A DNA stretch of 64,000 bases from JBPEWY01 sp965224095 (GTDB lineage: Bacteria > Bacteroidota > Bacteroidia > Flavobacteriales > Flavobacteriaceae): the NCBI GenBank assembly GCA_965224095.1, contig OZ245039.1:3286001-3350000 (forward strand). Direction: 5' to 3'. The translations under genes were made by a program, and so were the position numbers. Below, piece by piece: positions 33,692 to 42,085 of the stretch. A model generated the notes under the pieces. The model worked only from the letters and a program-made list of their open reading frames with translations, was not told the DNA's origin and ran no database searches. Position 1 is the first letter of the stretch, and each line of letters opens with the position of its first letter.

Positions 33692-34567
33692 TTATTGTAT
33701 ATGTTTATGCGCTTTGTAGGATGATCGGACCAGGGCACCACTTTCTACGTGTCTGAATCCCATGTCATACCCGAGCGATTGATATTTTTCAAATTGACCG
33801 GGTAAAATAAACTCCTTTACGGGGAGGTGTTTTTTACTGGGTTGCAGGTATTGTCCGATGGTAACTATATCGACTCTGGCTTTTTTCAGGTCTTCAAGTG
33901 TCTCGATAACCTCTTTTTCCGTTTCTCCAAGACCGAGCATGATTCCTGATTTGGTTCTGTGGGCGCCCTGATCTTTTAAGTATTTTAGAACACCCAGGCT
34001 ACGTTCGTATTTCGCCTGAATGCGCACCTCTCGGGTAAGGCGTTTAACGGTTTCCATATTATGCGAAATAACTTCGGGTGCTACCTGGATAATACGGTCC
34101 AGGTTTCGTGTAACACCTTGAAAATCAGGAATTAGTGTTTCCAATGTTGTTTCAGGATTCATTCTTCTAATCGCTTTTACGGTTTCGGCCCATATAATAG
34201 ACCCCATATCTTTGAGGTCATCTCTGTCAACCGAGGTTATAACCGCATGCTTGATTCCCATAATTTTAATAGATCGGGCTACCTTTTCCGGCTCTTCCCA
34301 ATCTACGGTTTCCGGCCTACCCGTTTTAACACCGCAAAAACCACAGGAACGTGTGCAGATATTTCCCAAAATCATAAAGGTAGCAGTGCCCTCTCCCCAG
34401 CATTCTCCCATATTTGGGCAACTTCCTGAGGTACAGATAGTATGAAGATTATATTTATCGACCAACCCTCTTAATTGGGTGTACTTTTTTCCCGTTGGTA
34501 GTTTTACTCTTAACCATTTTGGTTTACCCTTGGGAGGGGAAACACTTTCAACAGCTTTAAAGCTCAT
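33692..34567 (-). CDS. lipA: Lipoyl synthase
   Basis: 291 residues from the ATG at 34567; an in-frame TTG at 34588 overlaps the promoter element and is rejected. It is a radical-SAM enzyme inserting two sulfurs into protein-bound octanoate. The auxiliary cluster cysteines are in CTSGSCPNMGEC, the radical-SAM CxxxCxxC is CTRSCGFC, and the family C-terminus GALVRSSYKA is intact. The exact TATCTTTG promoter element lies 18 bases upstream. Confidence 0.96.
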   Translation of the reverse strand: MSFKAVESVSPPKGKPKWLRVKLPTGKKYTQLRGLVDKYNLHTICTSGSCPNMGECWGEGTATFMILGNICTRSCGFCGVKTGRPETVDWEEPEKVARSIKIMGIKHAVITSVDRDDLKDMGSIIWAETVKAIRRMNPETTLETLIPDFQGVTRNLDRIIQVAPEVISHNMETVKRLTREVRIQAKYERSLGVLKYLKDQGAHRTKSGIMLGLGETEKEVIETLEDLKKARVDIVTIGQYLQPSKKHLPVKEFILPGQFEKYQSLGYDMGFRHVESGALVRSSYKAHKHIQ

Positions 34568-34585
34568 AGATAAAATTTTGATGCA

Positions 34586-34593
34586 CAAAGATA
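34586..34593 (-). promoter_or_regulatory. -7 promoter element for lipA (TATCTTTG)
   Basis: Exact TAnnTTTG match on the minus strand; it decides the lipA start at 34567. Confidence 0.55.
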
Positions 34594-34613
34594 CGAACTA
34601 ATCCGGGATAAAT

Positions 34614-35828
34614 TTAGAAGGTAGACAAGTACCATAAGCTAAAGCCAATTAAGAAAAGGATGCCAACCCAGCTTAAAACTTTCAGAAATAATTTGGGTCG
34701 CCATGCCTTGGGGGTATGCCTGGAAGTTATAAGGATATAGTTCATAATGGCATAAAATGGTGCTGTTACAAACGAAAGGATTGTAGCTATTTTAACGAGT
34801 GTGCCCATTTCAGACAGGAATAATGCTAAAATAAGAAGCGTGCCTGTAACGAGTACTAAAATCCATACATAGTATCCTTTAGAAAGATTTTTGTTCCATA
34901 GGAGTTCACTGGCCCTGTTCATTGCTCTGGGTGAAGCGTCTAAAGTAGTTAAAGTTGTACTGAACATTGTAGTAAAAGCGGCTACGGCAATAAGTATGTA
35001 GGCACCGTCACCCAGACTTGTGGTATAGAGCCGAATTAACTGATCGGCAAAAGCCCCTCCTTTACTTGAAAAAACTTCACCGGTTCCGAACATTACCAAA
35101 GCCCCCAGCGATACAAAACATATCCCCAGAATAATGGTGGTAATATATCCTATATTAAAATCTAAAAGGCTTTTTTTAACGTTGTACCCAACCCCTTCTT
35201 TTTTCTTTTCCAAAGCCCACAGGGAATGCCATATAGAGATATCCAGAGGTGCCGGCATCCAGCCCATAAATGCAATGAGAAAACTTATCTCGAGGGCATT
35301 TTTAGGAAGTACCTGAACGAGACCGGTTGTATTCGGACTGTTTTTAAACGCAAAAAAGACCGCTACTATGGTGCTAACGGTAAGTGTAAGGATAATGATC
35401 TTCATAAACTTATCGAGAAGATTGTACTTTCCAATAATTAAAAGTGTTAAACACAATAGCGTAATAATGATACTCCATGTCACTATATCCGGAGTAATTC
35501 CAAATAGATTGGCTGCCAAACCGGCGGTAACAATTGTTACGGCTGTTTGTATTGTAAACATAGTGGCAAGTGTGAGTATCGAATATAGTACCAATAGCCA
35601 TTTGCCTAACCTTTTATAGCCATCCAGGAGACTCTCTCCGGTAGCCATGGCATATCTGGGACCAAATTGAAAAAAAGGATATTTAAACAAATTAACTAAA
35701 ATCAATGCCCAAAGTAAGCCATAGCCAAATTCCGCACCGGCCCTAGTGGATTGTACCAGGTGAGACACTCCGATAGCCGCACCGGCAAATAACAATCCGG
35801 GGCCAATGGTTTTTAAAAGGTTCTTCAT
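34614..35828 (-). CDS. Nramp-family transporter with non-canonical metal site
   Basis: 404 residues, about eleven transmembrane helices. Overall it reads as Nramp: an unwound TM1 region, FKYPFFQFGPRYA and a TM6 region near FLIAFMGWMPAPLDISIWHS. Yet the ligand motifs of true Nramps are changed: TM1 DPGN is AAIGVSH (GAAIGVSHLVQSTRAGAEFG) and TM6 MPHN is MPAP. Transition-metal transport is therefore doubtful; another ion or solute is possible. The ATG overlaps the stop of the sigma factor (ATGA), a tight translational coupling. No anti-sigma gene accompanies it. Confidence 0.88.
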   Translation of the reverse strand: MKNLLKTIGPGLLFAGAAIGVSHLVQSTRAGAEFGYGLLWALILVNLFKYPFFQFGPRYAMATGESLLDGYKRLGKWLLVLYSILTLATMFTIQTAVTIVTAGLAANLFGITPDIVTWSIIITLLCLTLLIIGKYNLLDKFMKIIILTLTVSTIVAVFFAFKNSPNTTGLVQVLPKNALEISFLIAFMGWMPAPLDISIWHSLWALEKKKEGVGYNVKKSLLDFNIGYITTIILGICFVSLGALVMFGTGEVFSSKGGAFADQLIRLYTTSLGDGAYILIAVAAFTTMFSTTLTTLDASPRAMNRASELLWNKNLSKGYYVWILVLVTGTLLILALFLSEMGTLVKIATILSFVTAPFYAIMNYILITSRHTPKAWRPKLFLKVLSWVGILFLIGFSLWYLSTF

Positions 35829-36391
35829 GATTCTTCCTGGATAATTTCGGCAAGTAGTTTTTTGGCTCTGAGAAGTTTAACTTTAATATTATTTAGTGGT
35901 TCACTAAGTCTATTCGCAATTTCCTGATAGGTAAGCTCCTGAAAGTACCTTAGGTTAATTACTTCCTGATAATGGGGTTTGAGTTTTTTAATATCTCTTA
36001 AGAGTTTTGCCAGGTTTTGCTCAATGATAATGCGATCTTCAGCAGACGGACTACTGTCAATAACATCGTAAACGGCATCTTCGGGTTCCTTGGAAGCTTG
36101 ATTAAGGATGTTGGTTTTCCGCCTGCGGATCATATCGACATGAATATTCCTGGAAATGGTAAACAACCAGGTTTTAAACTCGAATTGTTCGTTGTACGAT
36201 TCTATTTTATCAAATGCTCTGGAAAAAGTTTGGATGGAAATATCTTCAGCATCGTTTTCATCCCGGGTTCTGGCAAGTTGAAATCCATATACTTCATGCC
36301 AAAATGTATCCAGTAAGAAACTAAAAGCTTTTTGGTCGCCCTGTTTAGCTTTTTCAATATTTTCGGCAATAATATCAGATGTAGATTCCAA
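35825..36391 (-). CDS. ECF-type RNA polymerase sigma factor (coupled to Nramp-like gene)
   Basis: 188 residues with region 2 at residues 20-90 (FWHEVYGFQLARTRDENDAEDISIQTFSRAF, then KTWLFTISRNIHVDMIRRRK) and region 4 at 125-180 (LKPHYQEVINLRYFQELTYQEIANRLSEPLNNIKVKLLRAKKLL). No fused sensor and no neighbouring anti-sigma factor. It is cotranscribed with and translationally coupled to the Nramp-like transporter, so the transporter could report on or control the sigma factor; this is an inference. Confidence 0.93.
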   Translation of the reverse strand: MESTSDIIAENIEKAKQGDQKAFSFLLDTFWHEVYGFQLARTRDENDAEDISIQTFSRAFDKIESYNEQFEFKTWLFTISRNIHVDMIRRRKTNILNQASKEPEDAVYDVIDSSPSAEDRIIIEQNLAKLLRDIKKLKPHYQEVINLRYFQELTYQEIANRLSEPLNNIKVKLLRAKKLLAEIIQEES

Positions 36392-36478
36392 ATGCTGTTT
36401 CTATTGAATTACAGACACGTTAAATATAACAAATAGAAGCGGATGAAAGCAGGGAAATTCAAAAGAATTAAATGTGAA

Positions 36479-36679
36479 TCAGGAAGCTACTTCTCTTTTG
36501 CACTCTTGTTCTTCCGGCAATTTTCCACAGAAACCACATGCTTCCCCTTCTTTATTTAAAAAAGGACTCTGACTTGCACAGGTTCCGGCAAATTTACCAT
36601 CTTTTTTAGACCATATTTTAACAGCAATTCCGGCAAAAGCAAGACCGAGAAGAACAATACTTATTAAGATGAGTTTCAT
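36479..36679 (-). CDS. Small cysteine-rich membrane-anchored protein
   Basis: 66 residues from the ATG at 36679, which fits the TATATTTG element just upstream; a longer frame to 36727 crosses that element. One N-terminal helix (MKLILISIVLLGLAFAGIAVKIW) is followed by a short exposed tail with five cysteines (GTCASQSPFLNK, ACGFCGKLPEEQEC), suggesting a metal or cluster site or disulfides. It resembles short Flavobacteriaceae proteins annotated only as membrane or secreted protein. Possible redox or metal role; not established. Confidence 0.8.
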   Translation of the reverse strand: MKLILISIVLLGLAFAGIAVKIWSKKDGKFAGTCASQSPFLNKEGEACGFCGKLPEEQECKREVAS

Positions 36680-36694
36680 GATAGGAATTTGATG

Positions 36695-36702
36695 CAAATA
36701 TA
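36695..36702 (-). promoter_or_regulatory. -7 promoter element for the small cysteine-rich gene (TATATTTG)
   Basis: Exact TAnnTTTG match, 15 bases upstream of the ATG, directly after the terminator of the preceding operon. Confidence 0.6.
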
Positions 36703-36703
36703 C

Positions 36704-36736
36704 AAAAAATGCAGTGGTGTGAGCCACTGCATTTTT
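36704..36736 (-). terminator. Terminator of the sigma/anti-sigma operon
   Basis: Perfect stem TGCAGTGG/CCACTGCA with loop CTCACA (minus-strand reading), followed by a T run. The flanking A run also makes it look bidirectional. Confidence 0.8.
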
Positions 36737-36756
36737 ATAATTATAGCACGTTTTCT

Positions 36757-37527
36757 TTATTTAAATTCAATATTTGCCACCGTATTTTCAACCGTTGCAT
36801 TTTCATTTCCGCCCTTAGGTTCAATGGTGATGTTAAAACTAATAGCGTCTTCATTGTACGGAACAGAAAGCAACTTGTTTTCTGCCTTTTCAAGAACCCC
36901 CAGATTAACCATTTCTCCATCGACATTTGCCCACATTTGGAATACCTGATCTTCAGGAAGTTCCGGTAATTCGGCTACATTGATAAAAGAAAGTTTTTTA
37001 ACAGGGTTTACATAAGCAACTGTTTTTAAATTACGAGCTTTTTGATTCCCCCGAAGTACATATTTTCTGGTTTCCGGGTTATTGAGAACAATAAACTGAT
37101 TCCTAACATCCTCCAAATTGTGATTGGTAGTATTGATATTCTGCTCCAGATCCCGGATTTTTTGATTTACAATAGAATTCTCATCTCTAAGCAAACGACT
37201 CTGGTTCCAGAAAAAGTAAGTAGAGCCTGCGAATATGAGCGCAGCAATACTAGCCGCTACGGCATATTTATAAAAACGCTTGCGATCTACAACCACATCG
37301 GAAGTAATTTCTTCAAGGATGGCTTCTTTCAAACCTACAGGAGCTTTCATGGTATAAGCACGCGAGTAATTCTCCAGGTTTTCCTGAAGCTCATCATACT
37401 GCTGTTTAATCTCCGGGTATTTACCAATATACTTCTCCACATGCGCTGTTTCTTTATGCGAAGTGGTACCGAGAAGATATTTCTCTAGTAAATCGGAGTC
37501 TAAAAATATTTTCACTTTTTCATTCAT
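36757..37527 (-). CDS. Anti-sigma factor (RskA type)
   Basis: 256 residues. The N-terminal cytosolic domain (residues 1-90) has the ZAS-like layout without cysteines (LLEKYLLGTTSHKETAHVEKYIGKYP). One transmembrane helix is near 92-112 (YAVAASIAALIFAGSTYFFW), followed by a coiled coil and the periplasmic RskA C-terminal domain (RNLKTVAYVNPVKKLSFIN, LPELPEDQVFQMWANVDGEMVNLG). It should hold the adjacent sigma factor at the membrane until released by regulated proteolysis. Starts four bases after the sigma stop. Confidence 0.92.
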   Translation of the reverse strand: MNEKVKIFLDSDLLEKYLLGTTSHKETAHVEKYIGKYPEIKQQYDELQENLENYSRAYTMKAPVGLKEAILEEITSDVVVDRKRFYKYAVAASIAALIFAGSTYFFWNQSRLLRDENSIVNQKIRDLEQNINTTNHNLEDVRNQFIVLNNPETRKYVLRGNQKARNLKTVAYVNPVKKLSFINVAELPELPEDQVFQMWANVDGEMVNLGVLEKAENKLLSVPYNEDAISFNITIEPKGGNENATVENTVANIEFK

Positions 37528-37531
37528 AATT

Positions 37532-38092
37532 TTAGGACAAAATAAATAACATTAGCAAGCTAATAGGCCCGAAGACCTTTCGCAATTCACGTAAACCAAT
37601 TTTAAGCCTGGACTTTACCGTGCCCAAAGGCACATCCAATGCTTCACTGGCTTCCTGCTGTGTCATCCCTTTAAAAAACAGGGCATCCAGAACAACCTGG
37701 TACTTCTCGTCCAGTTGATTTACATGCGATGCTACATCCATATGTTCGGGTTTATAGCCCGCAATACCTACATTATATACGTCTGAAACGTCCATTTGGA
37801 TTTCCTTGTCTGATTTTGTGCTAATACTTCGTAATTTGTCTATGGCCGTATTACGGGTAATTCTAAATAGCCAGGTAAATAATTTAGCCTTGGATGAATC
37901 GTAGTTATGCGCATTTTTCCAGATTTTAACAAAACTTTCCTGTACTACGTCCTGAGCCAGTTCTTCATTTTTTGTAACCTTATAAGCAATACCGTAAAGG
38001 GTATCGGCATAATGATCATACAACAGAGAAATGGCTTTTTCATCTTGTTCGTGCAGTAACTCCACGATATGTTTTTCCAGAAGGGTGCTCAT
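37532..38092 (-). CDS. ECF sigma factor (SigK-like) with cognate anti-sigma
   Basis: 186 residues. Region 2: LYDHYADTLYGIAYKVTKNEELAQDVVQESFVKIWKN then FTWLFRITRNTAIDKLRS. Region 4: LDALFFKGMTQQEASEALDVPLGTVKSRLKIGLREL. Paired with the downstream RskA-type anti-sigma factor. An exact TACCTTTG element lies 93 bases upstream, giving a leader that can fold into a GGGCTG/CAGCCC-closed hairpin (38128-38179), a possible post-transcriptional control. Confidence 0.94.
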   Translation of the reverse strand: MSTLLEKHIVELLHEQDEKAISLLYDHYADTLYGIAYKVTKNEELAQDVVQESFVKIWKNAHNYDSSKAKLFTWLFRITRNTAIDKLRSISTKSDKEIQMDVSDVYNVGIAGYKPEHMDVASHVNQLDEKYQVVLDALFFKGMTQQEASEALDVPLGTVKSRLKIGLRELRKVFGPISLLMLFILS

Positions 38093-38127
38093 ACTATCCT
38101 TAAAAACGGCTTTAACAAAAAATTAGC

Positions 38128-38179
38128 GGGCTGATAAAATCTAAAAAGATTTTTTGAACGTAAATATTACAAACAGCCC
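38128..38179 (-). promoter_or_regulatory. Leader hairpin upstream of the SigK-like gene
   Basis: Outer stem GGGCTG/CAGCCC encloses an inner hairpin AAAATC/GATTTT. On the minus strand it would begin very near the transcript 5' end predicted from the -7 element at 38185-38192. Confidence 0.35.
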
Positions 38180-38184
38180 AATTT

Positions 38185-38192
38185 CAAAGGTA
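38185..38192 (-). promoter_or_regulatory. -7 promoter element for the SigK-like gene (TACCTTTG)
   Basis: Exact TAnnTTTG match on the minus strand; predicts a leader of about 85-90 bases. Confidence 0.45.
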
Positions 38193-38294
38193 TTAATTAA
38201 TCCTTGCAAAAATATAAAATTGGGAAAATATTTCAAGAATTCCAATAGGTAAGTAAACCAATATAAAGGTTGTTTTTAGGTTAGTTTAGTTTGA

Positions 38295-38332
38295 CAAAAC
38301 TCCCGTCTGAAAGTTAGTAGGCCGGGGTTTTT
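38295..38332 (-). terminator. Possible terminator after murB
   Basis: Imperfect stem AAAACCCCG/CGGGAGTTTT (one bulge, minus-strand reading) with T's following, just past the murB stop. Confidence 0.4.
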
Positions 38333-38344
38333 GTTTTTATGGGG

Positions 38345-39358
38345 TTACAAGATGTTAACCTCCGGATCTATTTGAATGCCGAACGTATCTTTTACCTGTT
38401 TTTTTATTTTTTTAGCAAGAGCTAAGATATCCTTTCCCGGAGCGTTTCCGTAGTTTACTAACACGAGTGCCTGTTTTTCATGCACTCCGGTATCGCCAAA
38501 CCGTTTACCCTTAAATCCGCAGCGTTCTATTAACCAGCCTGCCGGAATTTTTACTTCTTTATTGTTAACTTTGTAAAAAGGGATCTCCGGATAATGATTT
38601 TGAAGTTTACTGAATTCTTCTACAGAGATAATCGGATTTTTAAAAAAACTACCGCTGTTGCCCAGTATTTTTGGATCGGGCAATTTACTTTGTCTTATAG
38701 AAATAACCGCTTCGGATACATCGTGAATAGAAGGCGAGGTAATATTTTTTTCCTGTAGTGCCTGCTCTATAGCTCCGTAAGAGGTATTTAGAGAATGATT
38801 CTCATGGGTGAGCTGTAAGCGTATACTGGTAATGATATATTTTCCTTTGAGAGCTGTTTTAAAAACGGAAGTTCTATAGCCAAATTCGCATTGTTTTTTT
38901 GTAAAGGTTCTCTTTTTTTGAGTCTTGATTTCTATCGCATCACAGCTTACAAAAACATCTTTAATTTCGGTACCATACGCTCCGATATTCTGTATAGGCG
39001 CCGTGCCGGCATTTCCCGGGATAAGCGATAAATTTTCTAATCCCCCAAGATTGTGTTTTAATGTCCAAAGCACTAACTCATGCCAGTTTTCTCCTGCCAT
39101 TACATCTATAACGGTAGTTTGAGCTTTCCGGGTAATGATTTTTTTTCCTTTAAGATGAATGTGCAGAACCAGTGCATCTATATCTTTAGTAAGTAATATA
39201 TTGCTACCTCCTCCCAATACGATTTTTTCCGGAAATCCTTCCAGCTTCAGCGCCTCAATAAGTTCTTTTTCAGAATTTACCTCAATAAAATACCGGGCTT
39301 TGCTATCTACTCCAAAAGTATTATAAGCTTTTAGAGATATGTTGTTGCGTATTTTCAT
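38345..39358 (-). CDS. murB: UDP-N-acetylmuramate dehydrogenase
   Basis: 337 residues, FAD- and NADPH-dependent reductase completing UDP-MurNAc in peptidoglycan synthesis. FAD-binding pieces are VLGGGSNILLTKDIDALVLHI, and SLIPGNAGTAPIQNIGAYGTEIKD. The catalytic serine is in GNSGSFFKNPII, and the late PAGWLIERCGFKGKRFGDTGVHEKQALVLVN is diagnostic of the type I enzyme. The ATG overlaps the aminotransferase stop by one base (TAATG), so the two genes are coupled. Confidence 0.96.
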   Translation of the reverse strand: MKIRNNISLKAYNTFGVDSKARYFIEVNSEKELIEALKLEGFPEKIVLGGGSNILLTKDIDALVLHIHLKGKKIITRKAQTTVIDVMAGENWHELVLWTLKHNLGGLENLSLIPGNAGTAPIQNIGAYGTEIKDVFVSCDAIEIKTQKKRTFTKKQCEFGYRTSVFKTALKGKYIITSIRLQLTHENHSLNTSYGAIEQALQEKNITSPSIHDVSEAVISIRQSKLPDPKILGNSGSFFKNPIISVEEFSKLQNHYPEIPFYKVNNKEVKIPAGWLIERCGFKGKRFGDTGVHEKQALVLVNYGNAPGKDILALAKKIKKQVKDTFGIQIDPEVNIL

Positions 39359-40548
39359 TAATCACTATATGCTTGAAGAGCGGCTCCCAGAATACGTACC
39401 GATGCTATTAAATCTTCTTTTTTTAATACATAGGCTATTCGGACCTGATTTAATCCTATTCCCGGTGTGGAATAAAAACCGCCGGCAGGAGCTACCATAA
39501 CCGTTTGATTGTTCAGGTTAAATTTTTCTAAAAGCCATTGGGCAAAATCGTCCGAGTTTTTAACCGGTAATTCGGCAATACAATAAAAAGCTCCCTTAGG
39601 TGTGGCTACTTTTACCCCTGGTATTTTTTGTAGTTCTGCAATCAAAATATTTCTACGCGCTACGTACTCTTCAATAACTTCATCGAAATAACGTTGGGGG
39701 GTATCCAAAGCAGCTTCGCTGGCTATCTGAGCAAAAGTTGGAGGGCTGAGTCTGGCCTGTGCGAATTTAAGCGCAGTTTGAATAACCTCAGGGTTTCTTG
39801 AAACCAGACAACCTACACGAGCTCCGCACATACTGTATCGCTTGGATACCGAATCGATCATGATGCCGTGCATATCGAGGTCCGGTTCCTGCATCACCGA
39901 ATAGTGTTTGTTGTTGTCATATACGAATTCTCTGTATACCTCATCCGATATAAGAAACAAGTCGTGGTTCACGGCAATGCGCGCGAGTTTTTTTATTTCT
40001 TCTTCCGAATACAGATATCCCGTGGGATTTCCGGGGTTACATATTAGAATTGCTTTTGTACGCGGCGTAATTAATTCTTCAAAAGCTTCAATAGGAGGTA
40101 AGGCAAAATTATTTTCAATTTTGGAAATTACCGGAACTACAGTTACACCGGAAGCGGTGGAAAATCCGTTGTAATTTGCATAAAAAGGCTCCGGAATAAT
40201 AATTTCATCACCGGGGTCGGTAATACTTCCAATAGTAAATAACAGAGCTTCCGACCCGCCCGTAGTTACAATGAGTTCTTCCGGGGTAACTTCTATACCG
40301 TGATTTCTGTAATAGGCTGCAATTTTATCTCTATAGGCCTCGGAGCCTTCAGAACGACTATAGGCCAGAACTTCAATAGTGTTATTTTTAACAGCATCCA
40401 ATGCAACCTGAGGAGTTTTTATGTCGGGTTGCCCGATATTGAGATGAAACACTTCCACACCTCTTTTTTTTGCATCTTCGGCATAGGGAACCAATTTTCG
40501 AATGGGCGATTCCGGCATTCGCTTCCCCTTTACGGAAATTGTTGGCAT
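39358..40548 (-). CDS. Class I/II PLP-dependent aminotransferase (aspartate aminotransferase-like)
   Basis: 396 residues from the ATG at 40548 (a TTG at 40554 is also in frame). PLP-site pieces are VTTGGSEALLFTIGS, CNPGNPTGYLYSEEE, ISDEVYREFVYDN and the Schiff-base lysine in DSVSKRYSMCGARVG, with the C-terminal arginine in GLNQVRIAYVL. Specificity is not readable; aspartate/prephenate-type is likely. Coupled to murB by overlapping stop and start. Confidence 0.9.
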   Translation of the reverse strand: MPTISVKGKRMPESPIRKLVPYAEDAKKRGVEVFHLNIGQPDIKTPQVALDAVKNNTIEVLAYSRSEGSEAYRDKIAAYYRNHGIEVTPEELIVTTGGSEALLFTIGSITDPGDEIIIPEPFYANYNGFSTASGVTVVPVISKIENNFALPPIEAFEELITPRTKAILICNPGNPTGYLYSEEEIKKLARIAVNHDLFLISDEVYREFVYDNNKHYSVMQEPDLDMHGIMIDSVSKRYSMCGARVGCLVSRNPEVIQTALKFAQARLSPPTFAQIASEAALDTPQRYFDEVIEEYVARRNILIAELQKIPGVKVATPKGAFYCIAELPVKNSDDFAQWLLEKFNLNNQTVMVAPAGGFYSTPGIGLNQVRIAYVLKKEDLIASVRILGAALQAYSD

Positions 40549-40698
40549 AATCAATAGTTTATAAGGCTACAAAGGTGCAAAATTAATTTTAGAAAATGAT
40601 GTTTTTAAAGCAGGTACCGACGCGTTAAATTTTGTTAAATAACTGCTGAATTTGGCCCGTATTTATTATATTTATTAGGATCCCGTGAAATTGACAGA

Positions 40699-42030
40699 AT
40701 GAACTTGTTAAAAAAATACTGTGTATTATGCCTTTTTTTCCTGGTAACATGGAATGGGTTTGGACAGTATTTTTCTCTTAAAAAAGGAAGTGATAAAGAT
40801 ATTATTCGCTTTAAATTTGTCAATAATCTAGTCGTAATTCCAGTTCAGGTTAACGGAGTTGATTTATCTTTTATTTTGGATTCCGGTGTAAGCAGACCTA
40901 TTTTATTTAATCTTTCTGAAAGCGATTCGCTGGAAATACGGAATGCCGAGGAAATTTACCTGAAAGGACTCGGAGATGGTGAGCCCATCAAAGCGTTGAA
41001 ATCAGAGAATAACATCTTTAAAGTGGGGAATGCGACCAATCCTAATCAGCGAATTTATTTTGTTATGGATCAGGGGCTTAATTTTTCTCCTCGGTTAGGT
41101 TTTCCGGTTCATGGAATAATCGGATATGATATTTTCAGAGACTTCGTAGTAGAGGTTAATTATAATACCAGAAAATTAACCTTAAACAGACCGGAGGCGT
41201 ACAAGAGAAAAAAATGTAAAAGCTGCCAGGTAGTAGATCTGGAGATAAAAAGAACCAAAGCCTTTGTTAAAGCGGAAGTTCTTATACAGGGTAATTATAA
41301 GAATGTACGGTTGTTGGTAGATTCGGGTAGTAGCGATGCGCTTTGGCTGTTTGAAGATATGAACTCTGGAATAAGAGCACCGGAAAGGTACTTTGATGAT
41401 TTTCTCGGGAAAGGATTAAGTGGAAGTGTATACGGGAAAAGAGCTAAGGTTGATTCTTTTGTACTGGCAGGATTCGATTTGGCAAAAGCTAATGTAGCGT
41501 TTCCTGATTCGCTTTCTCTGCAGCATATGACCGATAGAAGCCGACGTCACGGAAGCGTTGGAGGAGAAATATTAAAACGGTTTAATATTGTTTTCGATTA
41601 TGGTAATGGAATTATGATATTAAAGCGGAATGCAAATTTTAGGAACCCGTTCAAATACAATATGAGCGGTATTGAGCTACAGCATAACGGGATGCGGCTG
41701 GTACAGGAACTGGCTTCCAATATTAACGGAATTGTACGACGGGATAAGGATGCTTCCGGTACGGTTGAAATTTTACTCAGTGAACGTTTTAAAGTAAGCT
41801 TGCAGCCTGCCCTGGAAATTGCAGTACTCAGGCCTGATAGTCCTGCATTGGAATCCGGATTGCGGATAGGCGATGTGCTGTTGGAAATAAATGGTAAACC
41901 GGCACATAAATACTCGATTCAGGAAATTACAGAAATGATTAACGGACGTCCCGGGAAACGCGTACAACTTTTGGTAGATCGAAATGGTTCGGAACTGAAA
42001 TTTTCTTTTACGCTGAGGAACCTTTTATAA
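40699..42030 (+). CDS. Duplicated retropepsin-like aspartyl protease with C-terminal PDZ domain
   Basis: 443 residues. Signal peptide at 1-22 (ends GFGQ). Two aspartyl-protease half-domains follow: the first with FILDSGVSRPILF (residue ~65) and the second with LLVDSGSSDALWLF (~210), each with its own hydrophobic-hydrophobic-Gly partner (HGIIGYDIFRDF, GSVGGEILKRFNIVFDYG). A PDZ domain ends the protein (LRPDSPALESGLRIGDVLLEINGKPAHK). It is a single-chain bilobal enzyme built from two retropepsin halves, predicted to be periplasmic. Its substrate is unknown. Ends at a bidirectional terminator. Confidence 0.9.
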   Translation: MNLLKKYCVLCLFFLVTWNGFGQYFSLKKGSDKDIIRFKFVNNLVVIPVQVNGVDLSFILDSGVSRPILFNLSESDSLEIRNAEEIYLKGLGDGEPIKALKSENNIFKVGNATNPNQRIYFVMDQGLNFSPRLGFPVHGIIGYDIFRDFVVEVNYNTRKLTLNRPEAYKRKKCKSCQVVDLEIKRTKAFVKAEVLIQGNYKNVRLLVDSGSSDALWLFEDMNSGIRAPERYFDDFLGKGLSGSVYGKRAKVDSFVLAGFDLAKANVAFPDSLSLQHMTDRSRRHGSVGGEILKRFNIVFDYGNGIMILKRNANFRNPFKYNMSGIELQHNGMRLVQELASNINGIVRRDKDASGTVEILLSERFKVSLQPALEIAVLRPDSPALESGLRIGDVLLEINGKPAHKYSIQEITEMINGRPGKRVQLLVDRNGSELKFSFTLRNLL

Positions 42031-42060
42031 AAAAACACCCTCGTTAACGAGGGTGTTTCT
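42031..42060. terminator. Bidirectional terminator (PDZ protease / DUF1573)
   Basis: Perfect stem AAACACCCTCG/CGAGGGTGTTT with a TTAA loop, between the two convergent genes. Confidence 0.85.
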
Positions 42061-42085
42061 ATATTTTCATTAGCGTTTTTCTTCT

